From: Akkermansia massiliensis
GTDB taxonomy: Bacteria; Verrucomicrobiota; Verrucomicrobiia; Verrucomicrobiales; Akkermansiaceae
Length of the DNA: 64,000 bases
Assembly (NCBI RefSeq): GCF_018847375.1
Contig: NZ_CP072036.1
Coordinates: 248,001-312,000 of the forward strand
Direction: 5' to 3'
Shown one piece after another: positions 32,213-40,206 of this stretch; position 1 is the first letter of the stretch, and the number at the start of each line of letters is the position of its first letter. The position numbers and the translations under genes were made by a program. Below the pieces are notes generated by a model. It did not search any database. It saw nothing but the letters and a program-made list of their open reading frames with translations, and was not told the DNA's origin.

Positions 32213-32800
32213 TTATGCAAGCGTTTCCAGAACGCGGGCGATCATGGCGGGATAAAGGGCATGCTCCTGCTCCTGAATGCGGGCGTGCAGGCTTTCCGGC
32301 GTATCCCCCGGCAGCACGGGCACGCGCGCCTGCCCCAGGATGGGGCCCGTGTCCATGCCGTCATCCACGTAGTGAACGGTGCAGCCGCTTTCCGCCGCAC
32401 CGGCCTTCACGGCCTGCTCCCAGGCATGAAGGCCGGGGAAGGAAGGAAGGAGGGAAGGATGAATGTTCAGAATGCGGGAAGGGAATTCCTTCAGCAGCGG
32501 ATGCTTCACCAGGCGCATGAATCCGGCCAGGCAAACGCAGTCCACGCCGTATTCCTTCAGGCGCGCGGCGACGGCGGCCTGGGACGCCTCCGGGAATTTG
32601 GTTTTAAATCCCCCGCAGTCGATCACCTCCGCCGGGATGCCCCAGGAACGGGCGCGTTCCAGAATGTAGGCGTCCGGATTGTCAGACATCACCACGGCAA
32701 TTTCCGCCCGGAGGGAGCCGGACCGGATGGCGTCATAAATGGACTGGCAGTTGGAACCAGAACCGGAACCGAGTATTCCTAATTTGGGCAACTTGGACAT
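32213..32800 (-). CDS. purN: Phosphoribosylglycinamide formyltransferase
   Basis: Folate-dependent GAR transformylase of purine synthesis: transfers formyl from 10-formyl-THF to GAR. It has 195 residues from the ATG at 32800, which gives the standard N-terminus LPKLGILGSGSGSN (phosphate-binding loop). Catalytic Asn and His lie in ILNIHPSLLPSF (about residue 106-108) and the conserved Asp in VDDGMDTGPIL. The frame extends 12 codons further upstream, but the promoter-like sequence and the family N-terminus both favour 32800. The gene is divergent from the M29 aminopeptidase gene. Confidence 0.95.
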   Translation of the reverse strand: MSKLPKLGILGSGSGSNCQSIYDAIRSGSLRAEIAVVMSDNPDAYILERARSWGIPAEVIDCGGFKTKFPEASQAAVAARLKEYGVDCVCLAGFMRLVKHPLLKEFPSRILNIHPSLLPSFPGLHAWEQAVKAGAAESGCTVHYVDDGMDTGPILGQARVPVLPGDTPESLHARIQEQEHALYPAMIARVLETLA

Positions 32801-32807
32801 CCGGGGG

Positions 32808-32836
32808 ATGAAACCACAGTTTTTTGCCCGTGGCAA
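32808..32836 (-). promoter_or_regulatory. Predicted leaderless purN promoter
   Basis: Minus strand TTGCCA (32831-32836), 17-bp spacer, TTTCAT (32808-32813), then seven bases to the purN ATG. Transcription would start at or within one base of the start codon. The -35 lies back-to-back with that of the divergent aminopeptidase promoter. Confidence 0.5.
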
Positions 32837-32845
32837 GTCTCCGGC

Positions 32846-32877
32846 TTGACAAAAAGGCCCCGGTATTCGCCTAATAA
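32846..32877 (+). promoter_or_regulatory. Possible aminopeptidase promoter
   Basis: A perfect -35 TTGACA (32846-32851) and an AT-rich -10 candidate TAATAA (32872-32877), four bases before the ATG at 32882. The 20-bp spacer is longer than ideal, so the -10 assignment is tentative. The -35 is 9 bp from the purN -35 on the other strand. Confidence 0.4.
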
Positions 32878-32881
32878 AGGC

Positions 32882-33991
32882 ATGAGAGACACCCGTTTTC
32901 AGGCCCTGGCGGCCCAGCTTGCAGGGTATTCCACCACCCTGCGTCCCGGAGACCGGGTTCTGCTGGAATTAACGGATATTCCGGAGGAAATGGGAATAGC
33001 CCTTATCCGGGAGGTACGCGCCGCAGGCGCAATGCCCTTCCTGCGCCTGAACCAGTCCCGGCTGAACCGGGAAATGCTCTCCGGAGCCACGGAGGAGCAA
33101 TACGGCATCATCGGCCGCCACCGCCTGGCGGAAATGGAGGAGATGGACGCCTATATAGAAATACGCGGCGGCGGGAACGCCTTTGAGCTGTCCGCCGTTC
33201 CCCAGAAGAATATGGCCGTTGCCATGAAGGCCCTGAACCCCGTCTCCCAGAGGCGCATCCGCCACACGCGCTGGTGCGGGCTGCGCTGGCCGTCAGAGGG
33301 AATGGCCCAGCAGGCCGCCATGAGCACGGAAGAGTTTGAGGATTTCTATTTCCGCACCTGCCTGATGGATTACGGCGCCCTGCGCCCCGCCATGCAGAAG
33401 CTGGCCGCCATGATGGAGGCGGCGGAACACGTGCGCATCACCGGACCGGGAACGGACATTTCCTTTTCCATCAAGGGGTTGCCCGCCATCCCGTGCGCGG
33501 GGGAATGCAACCTGCCGGACGGGGAGGTGTTCACCGCACCCGTCATTGACAGCGCCAACGGCCGCATTTCCTTCAACACCCCGAGCCTGTTCCAGGGCAT
33601 TCCCTTTGACAACATCAGCCTGACGCTGGAAAACGGCCTGGTGGTGCATGCGGAGGCGGGGGACAAGACCGCGGAGCTCAACTCCATTCTGGACACGGAC
33701 CCCGGCGCGCGGCGGCTGGGGGAATTCGCCTTCGGCGTCAATCCGGCCATCACCCGCCCCATGCGCAACATCCTGTTTGACGAGAAAATCTCCGGCTCCT
33801 TCCACCTGACGCCGGGACAGGCCTACCACGTGGCGGACAACGGCAACCAGTCCCGCATCCACTGGGACATGGTATGCATCCAGACGGCAGCAGCCGGCGG
33901 AGGCGATATTTACCTGGACGGCGTCCTGGTGCGCCGCAACGGCTTGTTCACCATGCCGGAACTGGCTATTCTCAATCCCGCCCAATCATGA
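32882..33991 (+). CDS. M29-family aminopeptidase
   Basis: A 369-residue cytoplasmic metalloaminopeptidase of the AmpS/PepS (thermophilic aminopeptidase) family. The metal and substrate segments are recognisable: AGECNLPDGEVFTAP with its metal-ligand Glu (about 210-224), the LGEFAFGVNP stretch, ILFDEKISGSFHL, and the terminal HWDMVCIQ strand. The ATG at 32882 was preferred to the upstream frame, which runs into the promoter. It overlaps the next gene by four bases (ATGA), implying translational coupling. Confidence 0.88.
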   Translation: MRDTRFQALAAQLAGYSTTLRPGDRVLLELTDIPEEMGIALIREVRAAGAMPFLRLNQSRLNREMLSGATEEQYGIIGRHRLAEMEEMDAYIEIRGGGNAFELSAVPQKNMAVAMKALNPVSQRRIRHTRWCGLRWPSEGMAQQAAMSTEEFEDFYFRTCLMDYGALRPAMQKLAAMMEAAEHVRITGPGTDISFSIKGLPAIPCAGECNLPDGEVFTAPVIDSANGRISFNTPSLFQGIPFDNISLTLENGLVVHAEAGDKTAELNSILDTDPGARRLGEFAFGVNPAITRPMRNILFDEKISGSFHLTPGQAYHVADNGNQSRIHWDMVCIQTAAAGGGDIYLDGVLVRRNGLFTMPELAILNPAQS

Positions 33992-34842
33992 CTACGGACT
34001 CCACCCCCTCCAAAAAACGCTCCCTGCTCCGCAAACTCCTGTACGCAGCCGCGGCAGTCATTCTGCTGGGGTCCCTACTGGCCTCCTACATGAACTGGGA
34101 GGCCAACCATCTGGAATTCAGTGAAAACACCGCTCCAGCGGGCTGCGTTCCGGGACTTTCCGGACTGCGCATCCTGGTGCTGTCAGACGTCCACACCAAT
34201 CTTCCCCTGCTGGAAAAAGCGGCGGCCATGGCGGAACAGGCCAGGCCGGACATGATCGTGTTCCTGGGAGACCTGTACACGGATTTTCTGCGGGCCACCC
34301 ACGCAGGAGGCTACATCACGCAGATGAAACGGCTCTCTTCCATCGCCCCGGCCTACGCGTGCCTGGGCAACCATGACATGGCCCTGGTGGACAACGTGGA
34401 GCGCATCCTGAAGGAAGGCGGTTTCACCCTGCTGAGGAATTCCGCAGCCTTCGTCACCATCCCCAGGCTGGGGAACGCGGAGTTCAAGCTGGTGGGACTG
34501 GGAGACCTGCGCGAGGGGGACTTCTTTCCGGACCGGTGCATGAGTCCGCGGGAATTGGGGGAAGAATCCGTGATGCCCACCATCGTCCTGAGCCACAACC
34601 CCAAGGGGAGGGAATTGCTGGGCGGCTATCACTGGAACCTGATGCTCTCCGGCCATACGCACGGCGGCCAGATCAAACTGCCCTTCTTTTCCACCCCCCT
34701 GCTGACGTCGGAGGGGGAAACGATGTACTCCGGCTTCCATCCTTATGAAGACAAGCAGGTCTTCGTCACCCGCGGCATAGGCTACATAGGGCCGGGACGC
34801 TTCAACTGCCCGCCGGAAATCAACCTCATCACCATTCCATAG
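33988..34842 (+). CDS. Membrane-anchored metallophosphoesterase (LpxG/YkoQ-like)
   Basis: 284 residues with an N-terminal membrane anchor (about 17-40, LYAAAAVILLGSLLASYMNW) followed by a calcineurin-like phosphoesterase domain. All metal-site motifs are present: LSDVHTN (about 65), FLGDLYTD, LGNHDMAL, LSHNP and SGHTHGGQ. Membrane-tethered enzymes of this type include UDP-2,3-diacylglucosamine hydrolases of lipid A synthesis, so that is a reasonable but unproven role. The ATGA overlap with the aminopeptidase gene fixes the start. Confidence 0.85.
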   Translation: MTTDSTPSKKRSLLRKLLYAAAAVILLGSLLASYMNWEANHLEFSENTAPAGCVPGLSGLRILVLSDVHTNLPLLEKAAAMAEQARPDMIVFLGDLYTDFLRATHAGGYITQMKRLSSIAPAYACLGNHDMALVDNVERILKEGGFTLLRNSAAFVTIPRLGNAEFKLVGLGDLREGDFFPDRCMSPRELGEESVMPTIVLSHNPKGRELLGGYHWNLMLSGHTHGGQIKLPFFSTPLLTSEGETMYSGFHPYEDKQVFVTRGIGYIGPGRFNCPPEINLITIP

Positions 34843-34860
34843 CCCCTTTTCCCGACCGCC

Positions 34861-36588
34861 ATGGTTCTCTCTCTGCTGGCTTCCGGAGGCCCCAACGCCG
34901 CGCCTCCCTTCTTCACCCTGCTCACCGTCGTCTTCATGGGCATCATTGCGATTGCCCTCATTCTGGCCCATTTCCGGCAGTCCCTGCTGGCGGGCTACTT
35001 CATCTGCGGGGTGATTCTGGCCAACTGCGGCATCCTGGACCACATCCCCAATTCCGACGTCAGCATCCAGGCCCTTTCCGAGGTGGGCATCATCCTGCTC
35101 ATGTTCACGCTGGGCCTGGAATTTTCCATTGACGAGCTCAAGCACCTGCGGAAAACGGCCCTGGTCGGCGGCGGCATCCAGATGTTCATCTGCACCGCCG
35201 CCTTCGGCCTGGGGCTCCATTACGCCACGGGCATGGATATGAGCCATTCCCTGACAGTCGGGGCCATCATGGGCCTTTCCTCCACGGCGGTGGCGCTGAA
35301 ATCCTTCCAGGAATTCGGCCTGAGCGGCACCTCCGGGGCAAAAATGGCGGTAGGCATCGCCCTGTTCCAGGACATTGCCGCCATCATGCTGGTGGCGATC
35401 ATGCCGCAGATCTTCGCCGCCACGCCCGACTCCTGGGAAACCGCTCTCAACATCGGCATGGCCGTCCTGCGGGGGCTCGTCTTCCTGGGGGCCGCATGGC
35501 TGATCGGCCACTACCTGCTCCCGCGCATCATGCTGGCCGTGGCCCGGACCAAGAGCCGGGAGCTCTTCACCCTGATGGTCTTCGCCATCTGTTCCGGCAT
35601 CGCCATGCTCGCCAGCCTGCTGGGCCTGAGCATTGCGCTGGGGGCCTTCACCGCCGGGCTTTTCGTCAGCAGCTCCTACTACAGCCACCGCGTCCTCAGT
35701 GAAGTGCTCCCCTTCAAGGACCTTTTCCTGACCATCTTCTTCGTTTCCGCCGGGCTGCTGATTGACATTGACGACCTGTGGGAGCACATCGGCCATGTGG
35801 CGACCTTCGCCGCCTTTGTCCTCGCGATCAAATTCGTGGCCTGCATCGTGGCCGCAAGCTTCCTGAAAATCCCCGGCCGCATGGGCATCATGGCCTCCAC
35901 CGCGCTGACCAACGTAGGGGAATTCTCCCTGGTGCTCATCCCCTTCATGCAGGAAATCACCCCCATTCCGGCGCTGGTGACCACCAATGTGTACGCCATT
36001 GCCGCCGTCTCCATGGGCATGACGCCCCTGCTGATGAAGGCGGCGCGGAAGCTCACCCCCCTGCTGGTGCGCATTCCGGGCCTGAAGACAAAAAGGGAAC
36101 GCCTCAGCGTGGAAACCATGATCACGCGCGTGGAGGGAATCAAGAACCACGCCATCATCTGCGGCTACGGCCCCGTAGGCAGGAGGCTGCATGAAAGCCT
36201 GTCCCAGTACGGCATCCCCTGCATCATCATCGACCTGAACGCGGACACCGTCAAGACCCTGCTCAATGACGGCCATCTGGCCTTCCTGGGGGACATCCAG
36301 CACCAGATCACCATGGACCTGGCGGGAATCCGCACCGCGCGGCTGATCGCCTTCACGTTCCCGGACCCCGCCCCGGCCCTGTCCACCTACATGCAGATCA
36401 AGGGAGCCAACGCGAACATCACGGTGATAGCCCGCGCCAAATTCCGTTCGGAAGTGGCTTCCCTGCATCATGCGGGCATCGCCAACGTCATCCATGATGA
36501 AATGGAAACGGGCGCCGCCGCGGTGCGCCTGGCGAAGCTGAGCTTTGATATTATTGAACCCGCAGACGCGCCCACGCTGTCCCATTAA
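34861..36588 (+). CDS. CPA2-type cation/proton antiporter with TrkA-N domain (KefB-like)
   Basis: A 575-residue inner-membrane antiporter. About twelve hydrophobic helices fill residues 15-400, with the family's characteristic LMFTLGLEFS, LSSTAVALKS, ALFQDIAA and ALGAFTAGLFVS segments. A C-terminal cytoplasmic Rossmann domain starts near 428 (IICGYGPVGRRL, Gly-rich nucleotide loop), followed by IDLNADTVK and FLGDIQHQ, as in KefB/KefC-type K+ efflux systems gated by nucleotide or thiol ligands. It starts 18 bp after the phosphoesterase gene and ends 3 bp before the TatD gene. Ion specificity (K+ or Na+) cannot be read from sequence. Confidence 0.88.
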   Translation: MVLSLLASGGPNAAPPFFTLLTVVFMGIIAIALILAHFRQSLLAGYFICGVILANCGILDHIPNSDVSIQALSEVGIILLMFTLGLEFSIDELKHLRKTALVGGGIQMFICTAAFGLGLHYATGMDMSHSLTVGAIMGLSSTAVALKSFQEFGLSGTSGAKMAVGIALFQDIAAIMLVAIMPQIFAATPDSWETALNIGMAVLRGLVFLGAAWLIGHYLLPRIMLAVARTKSRELFTLMVFAICSGIAMLASLLGLSIALGAFTAGLFVSSSYYSHRVLSEVLPFKDLFLTIFFVSAGLLIDIDDLWEHIGHVATFAAFVLAIKFVACIVAASFLKIPGRMGIMASTALTNVGEFSLVLIPFMQEITPIPALVTTNVYAIAAVSMGMTPLLMKAARKLTPLLVRIPGLKTKRERLSVETMITRVEGIKNHAIICGYGPVGRRLHESLSQYGIPCIIIDLNADTVKTLLNDGHLAFLGDIQHQITMDLAGIRTARLIAFTFPDPAPALSTYMQIKGANANITVIARAKFRSEVASLHHAGIANVIHDEMETGAAAVRLAKLSFDIIEPADAPTLSH

Positions 36589-36591
36589 ACA

Positions 36592-37266
36592 ATGACGAAT
36601 CTTCCGGACGCCCACACCCACCCCGCTCCTGCCGCACCCGGCACGGCGCCGCGCTTCATCTGCGGCACCTCCCCGGCGGACTGGGAGCAGGTGGCCCTTC
36701 TGGCGGAACGGGATAAAAACGTCACGCCTTTCTTCGGCATTCATCCCTGGCGCCTGAACCCGGCTGCATGGAAGGAGGAAATGCGCCTGCTGGAATCCTT
36801 CCTGAAAAAATTCCCCCGTGCGGGCATTGGGGAAACGGGGCTGGACAAGTGCCGCCGCGGCATTCCGGGGCTGCCCCTACAGCGGGAAGCGCTGAAACAG
36901 CACCTGGAGCTGGCCGCGCGCCTGAACCGCCCCGCCGCCCTGCACTGCTGCCGCGCGTGGGGCACGCTGGCAGGAATGCTGAAGGAATATCCCCGGCTGA
37001 AAGCCGTGCTGCACGGCTGGACGGGTGCCCTGAACCCCGGCGCGCAGCTCCCTTCCGGCAACTGGCTTCTCTCCGTGGGGCCTCGTGAAATGGATCGCCC
37101 GGGCCTCCTTTCCTCCATCCCGCTCCATCGGCTGGCGCTGGAATCGGACGAACACCCGGAGGCCTTGCCGGAGCTTTACCGGAACGCCGCGCAAGCCCTC
37201 TCCATGAAAGAGGAAGAACTGGCCGCCCTGGTTGCGGACAATATGGAGAGGATCTCCGCCCGCTAG
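36592..37266 (+). CDS. TatD-family metal-dependent hydrolase
   Basis: 224 residues, a short member of the TatD DNase/hydrolase family. The metal ligands are visible: the DAHTHP motif near the N-terminus, the GETGLDKC glutamate (canonical GEIGLD), the histidine of ALHCCRAWG, the LHGW histidine, and the ESDEH aspartate. The usual length is 255-270 residues; the missing part is mainly loops. It lies three bases after the antiporter gene, so it is in the same transcription unit. TatD proteins act on nucleic acid 3' ends, but the substrate here is unproven. Confidence 0.82.
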   Translation: MTNLPDAHTHPAPAAPGTAPRFICGTSPADWEQVALLAERDKNVTPFFGIHPWRLNPAAWKEEMRLLESFLKKFPRAGIGETGLDKCRRGIPGLPLQREALKQHLELAARLNRPAALHCCRAWGTLAGMLKEYPRLKAVLHGWTGALNPGAQLPSGNWLLSVGPREMDRPGLLSSIPLHRLALESDEHPEALPELYRNAAQALSMKEEELAALVADNMERISAR

Positions 37267-37326
37267 CCGCCGGAAGGCGCAACGCCCTCCCGGAACGCGG
37301 GTGGCAGGAAACAGCGGCTTTTTTCC

Positions 37327-37354
37327 TTGGCAGGCTCCTGCCGCCGGCTATCAT
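37327..37354 (+). promoter_or_regulatory. Predicted leaderless promoter
   Basis: TTGGCA (37327-37332), 16-bp spacer, TATCAT (37349-37354), then GCGGGC and the ATG at 37361. The -10-to-ATG sequence GCGGGC is identical to that ahead of the gene at 45560. Confidence 0.6.
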
Positions 37355-37360
37355 GCGGGC

Positions 37361-38197
37361 ATGGGCCTTTTTCAGGATCAAACCAGTTCTCTGTCGGAAA
37401 TCAAGCGGCTTGCCGCCCTCGTCATGGATCCCTCGCGCAGGGATGAAATCGGTCCGGACCAGTGGCCCCTGGCCATGATCGCCTATGGGCTGGTCACCTG
37501 CAATGAAATGGGCAGGGAAGAAGAAGGCGTCACCATTTACAACATCTTCCAGTCCTGCTGCGCACCGGACGCGCGGCGCAAATGCGCGCTGCAACTGGCC
37601 ACCTTCATCCGCCAGCGCAAGGGGGACGGATGGCGGGCCCTCCTGCCCTTCGCCATGACGGATGAGGCCCCGGACATCCGCCGGCAGGCCTCCTTCCTGA
37701 TTTACACGCTGGCCTCCCCCAAACCGGAGGAACGCTTTCCCGGGATCGCCGGGCTGGCGGACATCATCTGTGCGAATCCGCTACCCGGCCAGGCGAGCAT
37801 GGCCCCGGCGCTGGATGCCCTGATGAGCCTGGGCGACATGCGGTTTGCCCCTTATCTGGCCTCCATCTCCAAAAAACTTCCTTCCGAACGCCTCGCGGAC
37901 CTGCTGGCCGGAACGGAAGCCATTCCTACGGACCTGGGCTGCGGATGGCTGCTGGATGTTCTGGACGAACGTCCGGAGCTTTCCTCCGCCATTGCAGCGG
38001 TACTGGGCGGAATGCCGTCCAGGGCCGGAGAAGTCCTGGATGTGGTGGTGCCCATCCCCTCCTGGCAATTCACCAACTCCGCCGTTCAGCCGCTCCATTC
38101 CTGGAGCATTCCCGAATACCGGCTGCGCATGAGGGAACGGCTTTCCAGGCGCCTTGGACCGGAAGAACAGGAAGCCGTTGACCGGGCATGGAGCTGA
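37361..38197 (+). CDS. Alpha-helical repeat protein, unknown function
   Basis: A 278-residue predicted cytoplasmic protein without signal peptide or membrane segments. The sequence is a chain of short amphipathic helices (for example RKCALQLATFIRQR, PDIRRQASFLIYTLAS, SMAPALDALMSLGDMRFAPYL) reminiscent of HEAT-type repeats. I recognise no catalytic motif. The frame continues 43 codons upstream, but the ATG at 37361 lies exactly where a -35/-10 pair predicts transcription to start. A strong bidirectional terminator follows. Confidence 0.65.
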   Translation: MGLFQDQTSSLSEIKRLAALVMDPSRRDEIGPDQWPLAMIAYGLVTCNEMGREEEGVTIYNIFQSCCAPDARRKCALQLATFIRQRKGDGWRALLPFAMTDEAPDIRRQASFLIYTLASPKPEERFPGIAGLADIICANPLPGQASMAPALDALMSLGDMRFAPYLASISKKLPSERLADLLAGTEAIPTDLGCGWLLDVLDERPELSSAIAAVLGGMPSRAGEVLDVVVPIPSWQFTNSAVQPLHSWSIPEYRLRMRERLSRRLGPEEQEAVDRAWS

Positions 38198-38238
38198 TTC
38201 TCCGCGCCCTGCGGACCAGGGCCCACTTCGTTTATAAA

Positions 38239-38280
38239 TTAAAAGAGCCGTTCCACGGAAATGAGGAACGGCTCTTTTAA
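38239..38280. terminator. Bidirectional intrinsic terminator
   Basis: A perfect 16-bp stem (38239-38254 with 38265-38280), 10-nt loop, with A/T tracts on both sides. It separates convergent genes (helical repeat protein on plus, PEP-CTERM protein on minus) and can serve both. Confidence 0.92.
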
Positions 38281-38298
38281 TGTTCAGAAAAACCAAGC

Positions 38299-39099
38299 TC
38301 AGGCGCGTTTGCGGCGCACCAGGAGCGCCGTCAGCCCGAGAAGCCCCAGCGTAGCGGTGGCCGGTTCCGGGATGGACAAGGGCATGCCGTGCGTATCCAG
38401 GTAGGCAAAATCGTTTCCGTTCAACACGCCGTCGTACACAGCCAGGTTATCGACGAAAAGGCCGTTGGCCCCAGGATTGTGATCCCCGCTCCCCTTGATG
38501 CTGGTAACCTTGGAATCACCGGAAAGACTCGTCGTGACCGTTTTGACAAGCTCGCCATCGTGGTAAACCTGCATCTCATTTCCCTTGAACGTCAGTCCAA
38601 GGTAGTTCCATGTATCATCAGAAGCAGCAAACAACTCGGTTCCGTCCGGAATTCCGATATTCCCCCCGTTGTAAATCACCCATTTATTGGCGGCCGTCAT
38701 CTCCACCCTGATCGTCGTGCCCGCTATCGTCATGGAAAAAGCATCCTTCCAGTCAGCACTGGAAGAACTGTAATACATGTGGATGCCCACGCTGAAGCCG
38801 GTGGCAAAATTCAGGCCGTCAATGCCATTGGTGCTGGTGATGTTGAACGTTCCTCCGTTGGGACAGTGGGAATAACCGCCGTCCGTCATGGGTGTAATAC
38901 TATTACTCCAATTGATGTACCCGGTCGTTTTTGAAATGGCAGTGGAACCGCTTCCCAGATTGATGAAATTCTGATTGCTCCCAAGCTGGTTGAAATCCAG
39001 TCCGTACAACAGGGAAGAAGCCTGTACGCCGGAAATGAGGCATAAGGCTGCCGCCACTGCCGTTCCCTTGAAAGTTAAATGGCCATGGGGATTGAACAT
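38299..39099 (-). CDS. PEP-CTERM protein with LamG-like domain
   Basis: A 266-residue exported protein. It has a signal peptide (about 1-30, GTAVAAALCLISGVQAS), a concanavalin/LamG-type beta-sandwich body (LNFATGFSVGIHMYY, WNYLGLTFKGNEMQVYHDGELV, NGLFVDNLAVYDG), then the C-terminal sorting signal: IPEPATATLG, a hydrophobic stretch and RRKRA. PEP-CTERM proteins are processed by exosortase and go to the envelope or exopolysaccharide. The frame extends to 39144, but the ATG at 39099 gives the better leader and keeps the 19-bp site at 39111-39129 outside the coding region. The upstream element may switch its expression by inversion. Confidence 0.85.
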   Translation of the reverse strand: MFNPHGHLTFKGTAVAAALCLISGVQASSLLYGLDFNQLGSNQNFINLGSGSTAISKTTGYINWSNSITPMTDGGYSHCPNGGTFNITSTNGIDGLNFATGFSVGIHMYYSSSSADWKDAFSMTIAGTTIRVEMTAANKWVIYNGGNIGIPDGTELFAASDDTWNYLGLTFKGNEMQVYHDGELVKTVTTSLSGDSKVTSIKGSGDHNPGANGLFVDNLAVYDGVLNGNDFAYLDTHGMPLSIPEPATATLGLLGLTALLVRRKRA

Positions 39100-39110
39100 G
39101 CGTCCACTGA

Positions 39111-39299
39111 AACGGATAACAAATCCGGTATTTGAAAAAAACAAGCAGTAAATGATGAAATAAATTGAAATAGAACAAGGAACCGCCTGTTCTTTTTCTT
39201 AAAGAAGCGGTTTTAAGAAAGGCCGCCGCTCTATTAAAAGAGAAATATAAATCTTTACTTATCAAAAATACACGCTTGACACCGGATTTGTTATCCGTT
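39111..39299. repeat. Candidate invertible promoter element upstream of the PEP-CTERM gene
   Basis: Perfect 19-bp inverted repeat: AACGGATAACAAATCCGGT at 39111-39129 and its exact reverse complement at 39281-39299, flanking 151 bp. Each site is itself a near palindrome, CGGAT-N5-ATCCG. TTGACA (39276-39281) overlaps the inner edge of the distal site and points away from the gene. At the gene-proximal site the corresponding hexamer is CAAATA. If the segment inverted, the minus strand would read TTGACA, 17 bp (the site itself), TTCAGT, six bases, then the ATG at 39099. That is the same geometry as other promoters in this window. As written, the promoter would be off. Confidence 0.6.
39196..39219. 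repeat. Stem-loop inside the invertible segment
   Basis: Perfect 8-bp stem TTCTTAAA/TTTAAGAA with an 8-nt loop, near the middle of the 151-bp segment. It could be a terminator or a recombinase/accessory-protein site. The stretch 39300-39460 holds nothing else I can support. Confidence 0.5.
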
Positions 39300-39460
39300 G
39301 GCAAATCATTCCCCATCATACTCAATCCTCCCGGCATTTTGAACGCACGGAAACGATGTGACAGGATCAGGAAATAAAAACCAATACGCTAAAACGGAAA
39401 GGAAGAAGACGCCGGATTCAACAGCTCTTTTTCTGGCGGCCCCTTTTCCCGGAAATGCGC

Positions 39461-40006
39461 CTACCTCGCCACCACGTGATTGTGGTGGAAATCAACAAAG
39501 CTCCGGTACGTTTCCTCGTCCAGCAAGGTTTCATGCGTCATCAGCAGGAGGGGGAAAGGCTTCCCTTCATCCGTATAAGGGGGATGAATGTAATCAAACT
39601 GGGGATTGGGCACAAAGCCGTGCCGCTGGTAAAACCCCAGGCGGCGGCGTGAAATCCCGTCCTCCGGAGGATCAATCTCCAGAATAACCTTGTGGGGAAA
39701 AGCGTCCCTCAATTCTTCCAGAATCCTTTGGCCGGCGCCCTGTCCGCGCAGGGAGGCATCCACGGCGAAATATTCCAGATACACGAATGCCTCACGCTGC
39801 CAGCTCACCAGCATGGCAACCACCCGGCCTTCCCCGTTTAAAAATACCTCATAACAAAAGCCCGGGTCTTGAAACGCCAGCGGAAAATCCTGGACGCGCC
39901 GCTGTTCGTGCACCGGAAAACTTGTCCGGTAAATATCCAGGGAATCCAGGAATAGAGGATCATCCACTCCCGTCGCACGGTGCTTGGTCAGCGATTCAGG
40001 CTTCAT
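39461..40006 (-). CDS. GNAT-family N-acetyltransferase
   Basis: A 181-residue cytoplasmic protein with the GNAT fold. Motif A is YLEYFAVDASLRGQGAGQRILEEL, whose R-G-Q-G-A-G loop binds the acetyl-CoA pyrophosphate, followed by a motif B-like segment (LGFYQRHGFVPNP). The substrate is unknown. The frame is open to 40069, but the ATG at 40006 is preceded at the right distance by a -35/-10 pair, and family members begin there. It is an isolated gene between the PEP-CTERM locus and two plus-strand unknowns. Confidence 0.85.
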   Translation of the reverse strand: MKPESLTKHRATGVDDPLFLDSLDIYRTSFPVHEQRRVQDFPLAFQDPGFCYEVFLNGEGRVVAMLVSWQREAFVYLEYFAVDASLRGQGAGQRILEELRDAFPHKVILEIDPPEDGISRRRLGFYQRHGFVPNPQFDYIHPPYTDEGKPFPLLLMTHETLLDEETYRSFVDFHHNHVVAR

Positions 40007-40013
40007 GCCCCAT

Positions 40014-40042
40014 ATCCAACCACACCCGTCTTCCTTCGGCAA
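40014..40042 (-). promoter_or_regulatory. Possible leaderless acetyltransferase promoter
   Basis: Minus strand TTGCCG (40037-40042), 17-bp spacer, TTGGAT (40014-40019), seven bases before the ATG. The -10 is a weak match, so this rests mainly on geometry shared with the purN promoter. Confidence 0.35.
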
Positions 40043-40143
40043 GGCTCCCGGAAAAACTTCCCCAGTCATGCAACAACGCGGCCAGACTTAACCCATTCAC
40101 CTTCCAGACGATTCACTACTTTTCTAACATATTATATAAACCG

Positions 40144-40173
40144 TTGACAATAAACAAAATAAGAAGATATAGT
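40144..40173 (+). promoter_or_regulatory. Strong sigma-70-type promoter
   Basis: TTGACA (40144-40149), 18-bp spacer, TATAGT (40168-40173), in an AT-rich region, 33 bp ahead of the ATG at 40207. This is the closest match to a housekeeping consensus in the window. Confidence 0.75.
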
Positions 40174-40206
40174 GATAAGAGTGCAGAAATAGTTCATCCA
40201 TCCTCC

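Noticed and set aside
34183..36744. 853-codon minus-strand frame opposite the antiporter gene
   Set aside because: Low-complexity Gly/Asp/His/Gln shadow; the plus-strand antiporter has all family motifs.
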